Assembly (NCBI GenBank): GCA_029465975.1
Contig: CM055754.1
Coordinates: 10,797,288 to 10,861,287, forward strand
DNA length: 64,000 nucleotides
Source: Dallia pectoralis
Taxonomy: Eukaryota; Chordata; Actinopteri; Esociformes; Umbridae
Direction: 5' to 3'
Both the position numbers and the translations under genes were made by a program. The notes under the pieces are model-generated. The model was given only the letters and a program-made list of their open reading frames with translations. It was not told the origin of the DNA and did not search any database. This document shows, piece by piece, positions 44,736 to 56,089 of this stretch (positions are counted from its first letter, which is position 1; every line of letters begins with the position of its first letter).

Positions 44736-45226
44736 TATGTGAGTGTGTGGGAGTAACTAAGATAAACCAATATTTGTGTGGGTGAATATGGAGTTGTAAG
44801 CAGTGTGCGTCTTCATGAATTAGCCTCTCCGTGTGCATTATGTGTCTGTGCATGTTAAACACATTCTTTGTTTATTCACATGTATTTAAGAGGATGCGTA
44901 TCGGTTTATATGTGCGCATTTGTGCGAGGGTTTGTCTGTGTATCTATGACCTCTGCTTTCCATTCACACAGTTTCCTGCTCCAGGAGTCCAGATGTTCAT
45001 TCATGTGCCCCTCACATCAATGCCAATATCATTAAGGCCTGTGCCAAGAACATATTCACATATTCATGTTACTGATCGCAACAGCCATGAAGTTAATTAA
45101 AACACAAGCTACAAATAATCCGTTTTACATTTATTCCAACTGACAGCAAATGACCATCTATTCTGAGCTGAGTCATCGAGTTATCCTAGGTAGATTTAGG
45201 ATATGTTGTCACCAGGATTATATTTT
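44736..45226. other. Spacer, nothing recognised
   Basis: TG/GT-rich in part (44730-44950). No gene was seen. Confidence 0.4.
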
Positions 45227-45582
45227 ACCCTAGCTCTAACCCTAGCTCTAGATCTAGCTCTAACCCTAGTTCTAACCCTAGATCTAGCTCTAGCCCTAAC
45301 CCTAGCTCTAACCCTAGATCTAGCCCTAACCCTAGTCCTAATTCTAACCCTAGCTCTAACCCTAGTCCTAATTCTAACCCTAGCCCTAACCCTTGTCCTA
45401 ATTCTAACCCTAGCCCTAACCCTAGTCCTAATTCTAACCCTAGCCCTAACCCTTGTCCTAACCCTAGATCTAGCCCTAACCCTTGTCCTAATTCTAACCC
45501 TAGTCCTAATTCTAACTCTAGCCCTAACCCTTGTCCTAACCCTAATTCTAACCCTAGCCCTAGCTCTAACCCTAGCCCACCA
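45227..45582. repeat. Degenerate telomere-like hexamer array
   Basis: About 355 bp of six-base periodicity with CTAACC, CTAGCC, CTAGCT, CTAGTC and CTAATT hexamers. Perfect CCCTAACCCTA stretches are embedded. The vertebrate telomere repeat is CCCTAA, so this is either an interstitial telomeric relic that diverged and re-expanded, or a telomere-like microsatellite. Frames such as ALTLVLTLALT on both strands are artefacts. Confidence 0.85.
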
Positions 45583-45984
45583 TTGATACACTTTATTTCT
45601 GCAGAACAACAAGGTGCCTCACATTGAACAGATCTGGATGGTCTTTTCATGTTTCAATGTGCTTTATTCTGTTTGGTACATCTGAGATCAGCTTCTCAGA
45701 TCAGTGAGACCCACGCGTAGGGATTTTCCAGAACGCCAGCTGCATGCGCTGTGCTCGGATCAGTGAGAATACATTCCTTCCGGTGCTCTGCCACTGTGAT
45801 CAAGACACAGACAACCCGGGCGGAAAAAAATAATGGTAGAGGGTAAATTGAGATGTAGCGGTTGGGATTTGGGATTGGTCAACTGGACACCAGCCTTCTG
45901 ATTGTCTACAGGCAGCCGTGTCAAAGTGTTTCAACAAGCACATGTGATTTAGATACACACTAAAATAAACATGAACCAAAACTC
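45583..45984. other. Spacer, nothing recognised
   Basis: No gene or transposon was seen between the telomere-like array and the 46-bp array. Confidence 0.4.
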
Positions 45985-46830
45985 AAACATGTATATCAGC
46001 ACCCACATTCAACCTCACACAAACATAAATAAACATGTATATCAGCACCCACATTCAACCTCACACAAACATAAATAAACATGTATATCATCACCCACAT
46101 TCAACCTCACACAAACATAAATAAACATGTATATCAGCACCCACATTCAACCCCACACAAACATAAATAAACATGTATATCATCACCCACATTCAACCTC
46201 ACACAAACATAAATAAACATGTATATCAGCACCCACATTCAACCTCACACAAACATAAATAAACATGTATATCAGCACCCACATTCAACCTCACACAAAC
46301 ATAAATAAACATGTATATCAGCACCCACATTCAACCTCACACAAACATAAATAAACATGTATATCAGCACCCACATTCAACCTCACACAAACATAAATAA
46401 ACATGTATATCAGCACCCACATTCAACCACACACAAACATAAATAAACATGTATATCAGCACCCACATTCAACCTCACACAAACATAAATAAACATGTAT
46501 ATCATCACCCACATTCAACCACACACAAACATAAATAAACATGTATATCATCACCCACATTCAACCCCACACAAACATAAATAAACATGTATATCATCAC
46601 CCACATTCAACCTCACACAAACATAAATAAACATGTATATCATCACCCACATTCAACCTCACACAAACATAAATAAACATGTATATCAGCACCCACATTC
46701 AACCTCACACAAACATAAATAAACATGTATATCATCACCCACATTCAACCTCACACAAACATAAATAAACATGTATATCAGCACCCACATTCAACCACAC
46801 ACAAATATAAATAAACATGTATATCATCAC
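45985..46830. repeat. Tandem array, 46-bp unit, left half (about 18 copies)
   Basis: The unit is CACACAAACATAAATAAACA plus TGTATATCAGCACCCACATT and CAACCT. Variation is limited to ATCAG/ATCAT and CCT/CCC/CCA. It is interrupted by a solo LTR and continues at 47277. Confidence 0.95.
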
Positions 46831-47271
46831 TGTCACGGTGTGCAGGGTGGATGGAAGGATGAAGCCAGGCAGAGTAGCTGATAGCGTTCTAAAGTCTCTT
46901 TTATTCCAGGTACAATCCCTTAGAATGCAGAAGAGCGTAAACACGCTAATATTCCAATAGAAAAGATGCGTCGCAGCGCATTCAGTAAACGAGATAACTC
47001 CTAACAGAGTAAGAAAGAACCACGATCTCACAATGAGATTCGTGGGGTACAAGACACGTAACATTTAACAATTCCACACAAAGACAACCCGACACACAGG
47101 GAACTTAAATAGTCCTCTAATGAGGTAATGGACACCAGGTGTAGTGATGACGAGACTGAACCAGGTGTGCAGGGGGAGGAGATAACGATGATGGCTCAGA
47201 ATACCGGGGAGGACGACCGCAGAAGCCTGCCAGCAGGTGGCGGTAGATTGGCTTCTGAGGGAGTTCTCACA
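46831..47271 (-). mobile_element. Solo LTR of a gypsy-like element inside the 46-bp array
   Basis: A 441-bp insert reads, on the minus strand, from TGTGAGAACTCCC to CACACCGTGACA. The flanks ATCAC (46826-46830 and 47272-47276) form a 5-bp duplication. The minus strand has CTATTTAAG (TATA-like, 47104-47112) and AATAAA (46910-46915), as in an LTR promoter and poly(A) site. Its end shares ACTCTGC and TGGCTTCATCC with the LTR of the 25921-29451 element, so the two families are related. No interior remains, so LTR-LTR recombination is likely. Confidence 0.8.
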
Positions 47272-47276
47272 ATCAC

Positions 47277-47946
47277 GGCACATTCAACCTCACACAAACA
47301 TAAATAAACATGTATATCATCACCCACATTCAACCCCACACAAACATAAATAAACATGTATATCAGCACCCACATTCAACCTCACACAAACATAAATAAA
47401 CATGTATATCAGCACCCACATTCAACCTCACACAAACATAAATAAACATGTATATCAGCACCCACATTCAACCTCACACAAACATAAATAAACATGTATA
47501 TCAGCACCCACATTCAACCTCACACAAACATAAATAAACATGTATATCAGCACCCACATTCAACCTCACACAAACATAAATAAACATGTATATCAGCACC
47601 CACATTCAACCACACACAAACATAAATAAACATGTATATCAGCACCCACATTCAACCTCACACAAACATAAATAAACATGTATATCATCACCCACATTCA
47701 ACCACACACAAACATAAATAAACATGTATATCATCACCCACATTCAACCCCACACAAACATAAATAAACATGTATATCATCACCCACATTCAACCTCACA
47801 CAAACATAAATAAACATGTATATCAGCACCCACATTCAACCTCACACAAACATAAATAAACATGTATATCAGCACCCACATTCAACCTCACACAAACATA
47901 AATAAACATGTATATCAGCACCCACATTCAACCTCACACAAACACC
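47277..47946. repeat. Tandem array, 46-bp unit, right half (about 14 copies)
   Basis: A continuation of the array at 45985-46830. The order of unit variants in copies 3-11 here equals that of copies 6-14 in the left half, so at least nine units were duplicated as a block. Confidence 0.95.
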
Positions 47947-49954
47947 AGGAAGTGCAAGATATGAAATTACATTCAGACAGGAGACATTTCAACCTGACAA
48001 ATGCGTCACCATCCACTGATATAACCTGATAACACGCTAGGCCCAGCTGATTTATACATAGTCATCTCTAGTTTATTAAGCCAGAATGATATCACAGTGA
48101 TGTGTGACAGAAGTTAATCGAATACACATTTGTCTCGATACGGGGAGAGAGCAATGATGATCAAACAGCCTATTGATAATACTAAGTTTAAACTGAGACT
48201 GAGGCCAATTCTTATCGGAGACAGAACAGGAAGTGGACCTCCCCTACAGCCTAATTGTTTTCTTCTGTTTCAGTGGGAGTCAATAAACTTAGTATATTCA
48301 GCACTCTTGCCAACACATTAGTATATATGGGAGACGCGACCTGTTTAAAACAGACCATTTGTCCCAAATGCTACACGAATTGAGTTGGATATGTTAACAA
48401 ATATCTGCATTTCTTAGGTTTTCTGAGATGCATTTGTATGGTGTCCATTGAAGGAAACCCTCATGCCTGCAGACTGAATAACTGACTCATGAAGAATTGA
48501 GGTTTTATACACATGTTTTTCAATGCACATTGTGGCAGTCCCCTGTTCATAAGTACAGATGGTGGTCTACATGATTAATTAGCAGTTTGCCCAATGACTT
48601 GATAGCTAATCAATGGTTGTCAATTAGCTAGACTAGAGATTGATGTGGGCTAGTGGTGTTGTGTCCCCAGTGGAGTGATCTGAACATGTGTAAAGATCAC
48701 AGGCAAATTGAAACCAAATCCCCAGCAGCTGGATAAAGATGAAAAACAGGGAATAGCAATTAATTGAATATGCAGTTGAAAAAAGAATACTGTACTTGAG
48801 ACTTTACGTACATAAACGGATGTGTAAAAAAGCCACTTGTCTCATCATAGACTCCATGAATGTAAAAACCTTAATACAGTACATGGTGTTTATAATATTT
48901 AGTTTGTAAGACCAAGAAAAAAAAGAAAAATACTTAACGGAAATTGTATTATCTGCACCAGTAACCAGAAAAGACAGAAAAAACCCAATCGGAAGTTTCC
49001 TGTCTCCATTTAATTCCCTAACTCATTCCTTTCTCCACTCACAAACCACCGCCCACCTTCTGGTGCTTGAAAATACGTGTCTGAACAGCGATTAGTCATC
49101 ACCACTCCAGGTAGAGGAAGAGAAGAACACTATTAAGAAGGAAACGAAAGAAGGCAGGGATATTCGTCTCCCTCAGTAACCCTGGACCAAACTCAGTTAA
49201 AGACATTTCCTCTGGGGGGGGGTCTCTGCATTTGCTGATTTCCTGTGCAAGAAAAATGAAGCCTGGCTGCAGATCTGTTTGTGTTGCTACCAATATTGCA
49301 ACAAACTGATCAGGGAACAGGCCTCTTACTATTAATCTGTCACACTGGGGCAACACAGTCGGCTATAGATGTGTTTACAGGGACTCAGACTGGACAGCAC
49401 ATTGTATGGATAATGTGTCTGCCCACCAGGTGAGGGGGAATATTCTGCTAGCAGACACCTGCTCACTAGACCCCGGTTAGAAAGCCCCGCAACAAAAACA
49501 CTGGCTATTATAGCGTGGTGGAATGTGACAAATCAAATGGCCAGTTTGCTGTCATCTTTTACTCACCACACATCATTGTTGGGCCACTGGCTTTCTATCT
49601 GTCTCTATTCTCCTAACTCTGTCCATCCTCTGTCCATCTCAGTGCAACGCTGCCCCCGCCACTGGCTTTCTATCTGTCTCTTGTCGTCCGTTTTCTCTCT
49701 GTACACATATATATTGCTCTCTCTTTCACTATCTCCTTCTATTTCTTGGCATTCTCATTTCTTTCTTGGATTGCTCTGGCTCTTTTTTCACTTGCACTTC
49801 TCGGATCTATCATTTTCCATGAATAATGGAAAAAAGGAAAGAAAATAGGGGAAAAGGACAAAATGTAGGAATGAATGATTTCTGTCAAGTCAGCTTATAT
49901 CCAAAACCCTAACATGGCTTTCTTCAGGATGATACAGAACGACTTTGTTAGTTC
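47947..49954. other. 2-kb stretch without recognised genes or repeats
   Basis: Frames below 110 codons without domain signals. No arrays or transposon termini. It could be single-copy DNA. Confidence 0.45.
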
Positions 49955-50222
49955 TCTGAAGACAGAGGGTGGATCTGTTTCGACACATGATCTCTGAAGA
50001 CAGAGGGTGGATCTGTTAATACACATGATCTCTGAAGACAGAGGGTGGATCTGTTAATACACATAATCTCTGAAGACAGAGGGTGGATCTGTTAATACAC
50101 ATAATCTCTGAAGACAGAGGGTGGATCTGTTAATACACATAATCTCTGAAGACAGAGGGTGGATCTGTTAATACACATAATCTCTGAAGACAGAGGGTGG
50201 ATCTGTTTAGACACATGATCTG
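49955..50222. repeat. Tandem array, 38-bp unit, about 7 copies
   Basis: The unit is TCTCTGAAGACAGAGGGTGG plus ATCTGTTAATACACATAA. TCTGTTTCGACAC and TCTGTTTAGACAC variants occur at the edges. Confidence 0.95.
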
Positions 50223-50302
50223 GTCACTGCAACACGTTCATATCAAATTTATCAATAATGTACATGACTCTGTGTTGGTGTTTCTCATTGTTGGTTCTGG
50301 TG

Positions 50303-50360
50303 TGTGTGTGTGTGTGTGTGTGTTTGTGTGTGTGCGTGTGTGTGCGTGTGTGTGTGTGTA
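50303..50360. repeat. (GT)n microsatellite
   Basis: A GT run with a few TTTG and GCG interruptions, directly before the hAT element. Confidence 0.9.
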
Positions 50361-50914
50361 ACATATGTAACACAACTAGGGCTGCAACTATCGATTAATC
50401 TGTCGATAATTTTCCCAATTAATCGATGAATCGGATAAAAACTAAAAAGCATTAATATCCAACCCTTTACTGAAAAACAGAACTGACAGTGCAATTTACA
50501 GTGGAAAAAATGTTCAGAAAGTGCACAAACAGGTTGCTCCTTGAACACCCCTGAGCTAATGAATAATAAAAAGTGCATTAATGACCTACAAAGAAAAATA
50601 CAATTCAGAAAACTTAAAATGATTTGTTTGAACCTCAGAACTTATTCTCTACACTCACGGAGGCACACAGTCACAAAACTCTCACTGACAGACGCACACA
50701 CAAACTCTCCGCATCAAGGACTCCAATGTGTTTCCGTTTCCGTCTCCCGTGCCATATGTCTTGTCGCTTTTGCATATCTTGCAATTAACACACTTTTTAT
50801 TTTATAATGTATTTACTTAGTGTGAAATGCTCCCAGACTTTGGATGACTTCGGTCGAACTGATTTTGCCGACTCCGCCATCAAAACATTACACGTTACAG
50901 CTCCGCACTCAACT

Positions 50915-51881
50915 CAATTGACCCTTCGCTAAGCCACGCCCGAAAACCGCCACAGGCCAATCGTGGTTTAGCAACCGTAACTAGGCGCAGGATGTCTGTC
51001 AAGCTTTCGAGCAAGGGTAACATGCCAACGCGTTGTGCTTATGGATTGTGTGTAAATCTGATACCCGATATCCTAAAAGTTTGGACGGGGAGGTGGAATT
51101 TTTTCCTTTCCCCAAACCAAAAACCCAAGGGGAGAAATGCCGGGCGCTTATCAAGCAGTGTGGGTGACCCCACAACTAAATGTCGACAGGATTAACAAAA
51201 ACACTTACGTTTGCTCCAATAAGAATACGCTAATGTTCGTTAGCTAGCTAACTAACTCAGCACAGCATTGCTTAGAAAATGACGGTTCTTTGTTCATAAT
51301 GCATATATTTGAACGTAAAATAAGATGATTAAAGGCAATACGGAGGCTCACTGAAATAGTTTAAAATGTATTTCAGCATTTTGTTAATCGACGTCCTACC
51401 CCTCAGTACCCCAATCCGATTGCGGCTCTCCTGGTATTAGGTCTAAGGACTGAACATCAGGGGGCTTGCCCGGAGATCTCCAAGGAAAATGTTGCTATGC
51501 GAACTTAATCAGTTCATTAACAGTAGTCATCATGTGTTCACTATAGGTACACTTTATTACTGCTGTGCATGAACATAGCTGTTCCTCAATTTGTGTGTTT
51601 CCCACTTGAATGGTTAGCGTATGCAGCTGACCATTCATTTAAAGACGTTATTCTCTAATCGGTTGCATTTTATGTCGTGGATATATCCCTCGAATGCATA
51701 CTGCAGCCCCTTTTGTCTTGCTCTTTCAGATATTTCACCTGTTCGCCAAAAATGACTAAATATCTCATTGGGAATGTCTGACACCGGTGCATACATACTG
51801 CAATAGATGTGCCAGGCTCAAAAGCTTGCCAGGCGTAGCAACAGTAACTAAGGAGGGCGTGGCTTAGCGAAGGGTCAATTG
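50915..51881 (+). mobile_element. Nested THAP-domain DNA element with 27-bp perfect inverted ends
   Basis: The ends are inverted copies: CAATTGACCCTTCGCTAAGC plus CACGCCC (50915-50941), and the exact inverse at 51855-51881. The outermost CAATTG is palindromic and may include a short target duplication. The interior encodes a THAP-type zinc finger fragment. Element families known to combine THAP domains with transposases include Kolobok, P and ISL2EU/Harbinger types. The sequence does not decide among these. Confidence 0.75.
51021..51215 (+). pseudogene. THAP (C2CH) zinc-finger exon relic
   Basis: ATG at 51021 opens MPTRCAYGLC, the usual THAP start with the first Cys pair. After a one-base shift near 51055 the text reads RYPKSLDGEVEFFPFPKPK and EKCRALIKQCG, then a stop and PHN. 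In the next frame come QLNVDRINKNTYVC and S. This covers the Cys-Cys-Cys-His layout (C-x-C ... C-G-x-P-H) and the FPFP region of THAP domains, which bind DNA sequence-specifically. Two frameshifts and a TGA make it non-functional. The fragment ends at a GTTTGCTCC site; I saw no further exon with certainty. Confidence 0.65.
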
Positions 51882-52186
51882 CTTTTATCTCCGCGACTGA
51901 GTGGCGTCGATAATGAAATTTGTTGCAAACTTTTTTAATTATCGATTTTTATCGATTTTATCGATTCGTTGTTGCAGCCCTAAACACAACACTAGTACGT
52001 AAAGGAAACATACTTCTTTCTCGATTTCAAGAAGATCCTCTGTAGTATGCAATTCAAAATAAACTAGATAAGGTTACAATTCCTGCTGAAATTGTGATGT
52101 GTGCTTGCTGCCACCCGTAGTTGACTGTGTACTGATATCAACTAGTTATACGTTTAATAATATGTATAATATATATGTCAGATTAC

Positions 52187-52865
52187 AAAATGTAAGCATA
52201 GTAACCTTCCAATTAGCCAGCATAATAACCTGCCTTTTAACAAGTGTAGTAACCAGAATATTAACCAACATAGTAACCTGCCTATTAAACAGCATAGTAA
52301 CCAGCAAATTAAACAGCATAATAACGTTTATATTAACCAGCATATGAAACAGCATTATAAACTGCCTATTCACTAGCATTGTAACCTGCCTATTAAATAG
52401 CATGTAACCTGCCTATTAAACAGCATAATAACCTGCCTATTCACTAGCATTGTAACCTGCCTATTACACAGCATAATAACCTGCCTATTAAACAGCATGT
52501 AACCTGCCTATTATACAGCATGTAACCTGCCTATTAAACAGCATGTAACCTGCCTATTATACAGCATGTAACCTGCCTATTAAACAGCATGTAACCTGCC
52601 TACTAAACAGCATGTAACCTGCCTATTAAACAGCATGTAACCTGCCTATTATACAGCATGTAACCTGCCTATTAAACAGCATGTAACCTGCCTATTAAAC
52701 AGCATGTAACCAGCCTATTATACAGCATGTAACCTGCCTATTAAACAACATGTAACCTGCCTATTAAACAGCATGTTACCTGCCTAATAAACAGCATGTA
52801 ACCTGCATATTAAACAGCCTTTTAACCAACATAGTAACCTATTAAACATCATTGCAACCTGCCTA
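52187..52865. repeat. Tandem array, 23-bp core unit, degenerate at left
   Basis: The unit is ACAGCATGTAACCTGCCTAT plus TAA, about 15 good copies at 52380-52810. The left part has longer related units (ACCAGCATAATAACCTGCC types). Confidence 0.9.
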
Positions 52866-53052
52866 GTTGTTTGAGTGAGCCTACACATACACATTACTGG
52901 CTAGCTAGTTAGTTTGCACAATGACAATAGTTGTTTGAATACAATCTACCCAATGATGGAGCATACACATACAAGAGTAACTAGCTAGCTAGCGCGCTAA
53001 CGCTAGCTAACATGCTAACGTTGTTGTTTGAATGCATAGATATAAACAAAAG
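52866..53052. repeat. Left part of an about 73-bp repeat with GCTAGC/GCTAAC palindromes
   Basis: CATACACATACAAGAGTAAC then CTAGCGCGCTAACGCTAGCT and AACATGCTAACGTTGTTGTT match the units at 53981-54200. The array is split by the TIR element at 53053-53957. Confidence 0.8.
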
Positions 53053-53957
53053 ATGTCGCATTCATCACCATTGTTCATTGGTACGAATACGTCAATAGAG
53101 CCGCCATCTTGCTTCGGGGGACCCAATCCTTTTTAATGCACCAACGTCAATGAAGGCACCGTAAATAGTCCGAATCTAATGCGATTTTCTAGTTTTTTAG
53201 CACCTGACTGTTATTGTTCCATTGAAGAGTTAGAGAAATTGAAGCAGTTTGAGGATAGTAAGGTGTGTGGAAAAAAACTAACTTTGAGGCTGTCCTTATC
53301 ATCTACATAGCTAACTGGTGACATCCTTATAGGACTATCAGTTGAGACTTGTCCTGGACTCTGATTCCTGAGCCTTATTATCCGCCATAGATACACTACA
53401 TCTATATATCACCACTACATCTATGATTATCCACAAAGACAATACTTACTGTATCAAAGAAAAAATATGTAAAAACATCTATAAGGAGAGAATGCAGTTA
53501 ATCTGGAAATTCATCAATCTTTTTTTTAATTTAACCTTTAATTAACCAGGTGAGCACGTAGAGTACACATACTCAATTTAATATATATAAATATATTCTG
53601 TTCATTGTTGGTTTTTCTAACTGGCTGAAACTAACTCACTAGCATGTGTACTGTAACTAACTAACTAGCATAGATTGGCTAAGTTTGCATTACATGTGGT
53701 TGTCGACCAAGGACTGAAACATGAAATATAATGTAATTTCGTTACCAGAAATAGAATTCAATATCATAAAATCATTCTCAGCTGTGAAATGTTATCCCTT
53801 GTTTTGTTTTTTTCATTGGAACACCAACCAAAGGCAGCACAAAAGTCTGACATAGTCCATTCGGTGTACAGGCGGGAGATGGAAACGTTTTGAGAGAACC
53901 CCGAGGTAAGATGGCGGCGGTTTTGACGTATGCTTAGAACCCGAATGCGATATCTAG
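53053..53957. mobile_element. TIR element with CGCCATCTT ends, inserted in the 73-bp array
   Basis: Imperfect inverted arms of about 65 bp: the left has AGATGTCGCATTC, ATACGTCAA and GCCGCCATCTTG; the right, inverted, has AGATATCGCATTC, ATACGTCAA and GCCGCCATCTTA. About 900 bp, no transposase. Both flanks belong to the same tandem repeat (TTTGAATGCATA left, TTTGAATGTATGCAT right). A fragment near 53527-53560 resembles the LINE 3' tail. Confidence 0.65.
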
Positions 53958-53969
53958 TGTATATTTCTA

Positions 53970-54250
53970 TGGTTTGAATGTATGCATACACATACAGGAG
54001 TAGCTAGCTAGCGCGCTAACGCTAGCTAACATGCTAACGTTGTTGTTTGAATGTATGCATACACATACAGGAGTAGCTAGCTAGCTAGCACGCTAACGAT
54101 AGCTAACATGCTAACGTTAGTTGTTTGAATGTATGCATACACATACAGGAGTAGCTACCTAGCGCGCTAACGCTACAAACAGGGCTTACCCATTCAACAT
54201 ACAGCAGGTGCTAACTGGGACGCTAGCATTAGGTGTTTTGAGTGTAAACT
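53970..54250. repeat. Tandem array, 73-78-bp unit, about 3 copies
   Basis: TATGCATACACATACAGGAG recurs at 53981, 54054 and 54132, each followed by CTAGC/CTAACG palindromic blocks. Confidence 0.85.
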
Positions 54251-55894
54251 GCCCAGACAGAGCTTGCCCATTCAACATACAGCAGCAGCTGCAGCTAGTG
54301 ATTGTGGCTTAAACGTTTCAAATGACTTACCAAAGTTTTATGAGGATTTAAACAAAAGTCGTTGGTGAAATATTCCAATACAGCAGCTGAATTGATGAAC
54401 ATGTTGATATGACACTTGAGTGTGTGTGAGCACTTATTGCTGTAGGAGCAGTTTACACACGTCTCATTATCAGAGCGTGCTGCTTCCACACCCGCCCTTC
54501 CAGAATGTTCAATATATTTGGCCAATCAGCAACAAGCAAACGCAGCTGGTGACAACACTGTCTGTCTGTGTCATTTGAATAGATTCAGGCATGGTCGTAT
54601 ACTATTAGCTCTACTAACCCAAGTATTACTCTCACAGTTTAAACAACCGACATTTTGATGTATAATATGCATCTGTAGCCTCAGAAATGTAGGCGCTATC
54701 ACAATTTACAAACAACTCAAAAAACACTCACTAGCAGTCGATTTCTAGTGTGCAGTTTGAAACATTTTCTGTTGCTGTCTATGGGAAGGCGCTAGTTGGA
54801 AACAAAAGAGCATAACTTAATGACGATTTATGTTACAGCTTATATTTGGACATCTTTAGTGACAGCACAAATAGCTGAACGTGTTGATATGCTATTTGTT
54901 GAATTTTGAACTTTCTATCAATGTATTTCAATGTGGATTAATTAGCGACAATATCGGTAATATTTCGTAAACTACATAACGGAACATTCTACAAAACAAT
55001 AGCAACAAAATAGAGTTCGAGATGCACATTTTTACAAAAAAATTGTCCATCTAGTGCAAAAACTGTGGGGAGATAGGGTGGTCAAAAAGTGATATAATAA
55101 TAATTATAATATATATGTGAGATTACAATATGTGAGCTTGACCATTGTCAAGCACACATAATTAGTATTTCCTATGACAAGAGTCAAAGGGCATGACCTT
55201 GGGATCAGAGTAGAGTTAAAGTTCATGACCCTGGGATGTGCTTATGTGATGTGATTCGGGAGTTCAATGCAGAATGTCATGGATCGTTCTACTATTTAGA
55301 ACTGCAATTGCTGCATAATAGATTGGCACAGGTCTAGTCCAAATAGATTACGTTAGCACTTCTAGGATACCTGTCAACCCATATTACATTACAGGACATG
55401 TTGTTGTGGAAAGAATTATGTTAAAAAACAACTCACCAGAAATTTTAATATTATCTGCCAATACAATTAAGTCTGATAAAGATATAACACTTTGTACGCC
55501 TGTGAAACAATTAAAAGTGAGTAGGCTGCACAGATTTCCTGACTAACTAGAACCTCATAAAACTGCCTCAGATAAACACATTATTTTAAGTGTAAATTGA
55601 TATTTGGTGTCGTAAATATTCGCAACACCACATTAGACTCAAGCCAGGTTTTACACAGCCCAATCACAACCAGTTTATAATCAATGGTGGGTTTATTGAG
55701 TATAAGTTTCTTTGAAGCAAGGGGTAGTCACATTTTGAGATGTGGGATATTATTGCAGCATTCATTTGTTGTTATAATAGTGTAAATGGAACGGAGTTAT
55801 GGTGAAAAATCAAGGCTACTTTTCTCATCCAGGATCTTAGCAGAGTCCCAGAATGAACGAAGAAAACTAGGCTGACTACAAGATGCCTGTTAGC
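54251..55894. other. 1.6-kb stretch without recognised genes
   Basis: ATTCAACATACAGCAG occurs at 54192 and again at 54272. A block near 55093-55137 (TAATATATATGTGAGATTACA) resembles 52155-52197. No gene was seen. Confidence 0.4.
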
Positions 55895-56064
55895 TGTTAA
55901 CATGCACGTTAATTGTATGTTAATTGTATGTATGTTAACATGTATGTTAATTGTATCTAAGTTAACATGTAAGTTAATTGTATGTACGTTAATTGTAAGT
56001 ACGTTAACATGTACATTTATTGTACGTTCGTTAATATGTATGTTCATTGTATGTATGTTAACAT
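55895..56064. repeat. GTTAAC-rich short-unit array, left part
   Basis: Alternating GTTAATTGTATGTA and GTTAACATGTA words form a 13-14-base rhythm with frequent palindromic GTTAAC. The array is split by Rex3 copy B and continues at 58955. Confidence 0.85.
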
Positions 56065-56089
56065 CTCTCATCTTCTCATCTTCAACCGC

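Larger units (their letters stand above)
50377..51982. mobile_element. Non-autonomous hAT element carrying a nested THAP element
   Basis: The 1606-bp element has ends TAGGGCTGCAACTATCGATT and, inverted, TAGGGCTGCAACAACGAAT. It is flanked by a perfect 8-bp duplication AACACAAC (50369-50376 and 51983-51990). The outer arms are AT-rich with many ATCGAT blocks. The middle is occupied by a second element (50915-51881). No hAT transposase is present. Confidence 0.9.

Noticed and set aside
45203..45612. Frames of ALTLVLTL on plus and RVRARVRIRT on minus
   Set aside because: Products of the hexamer array. They are open on both strands by composition only.
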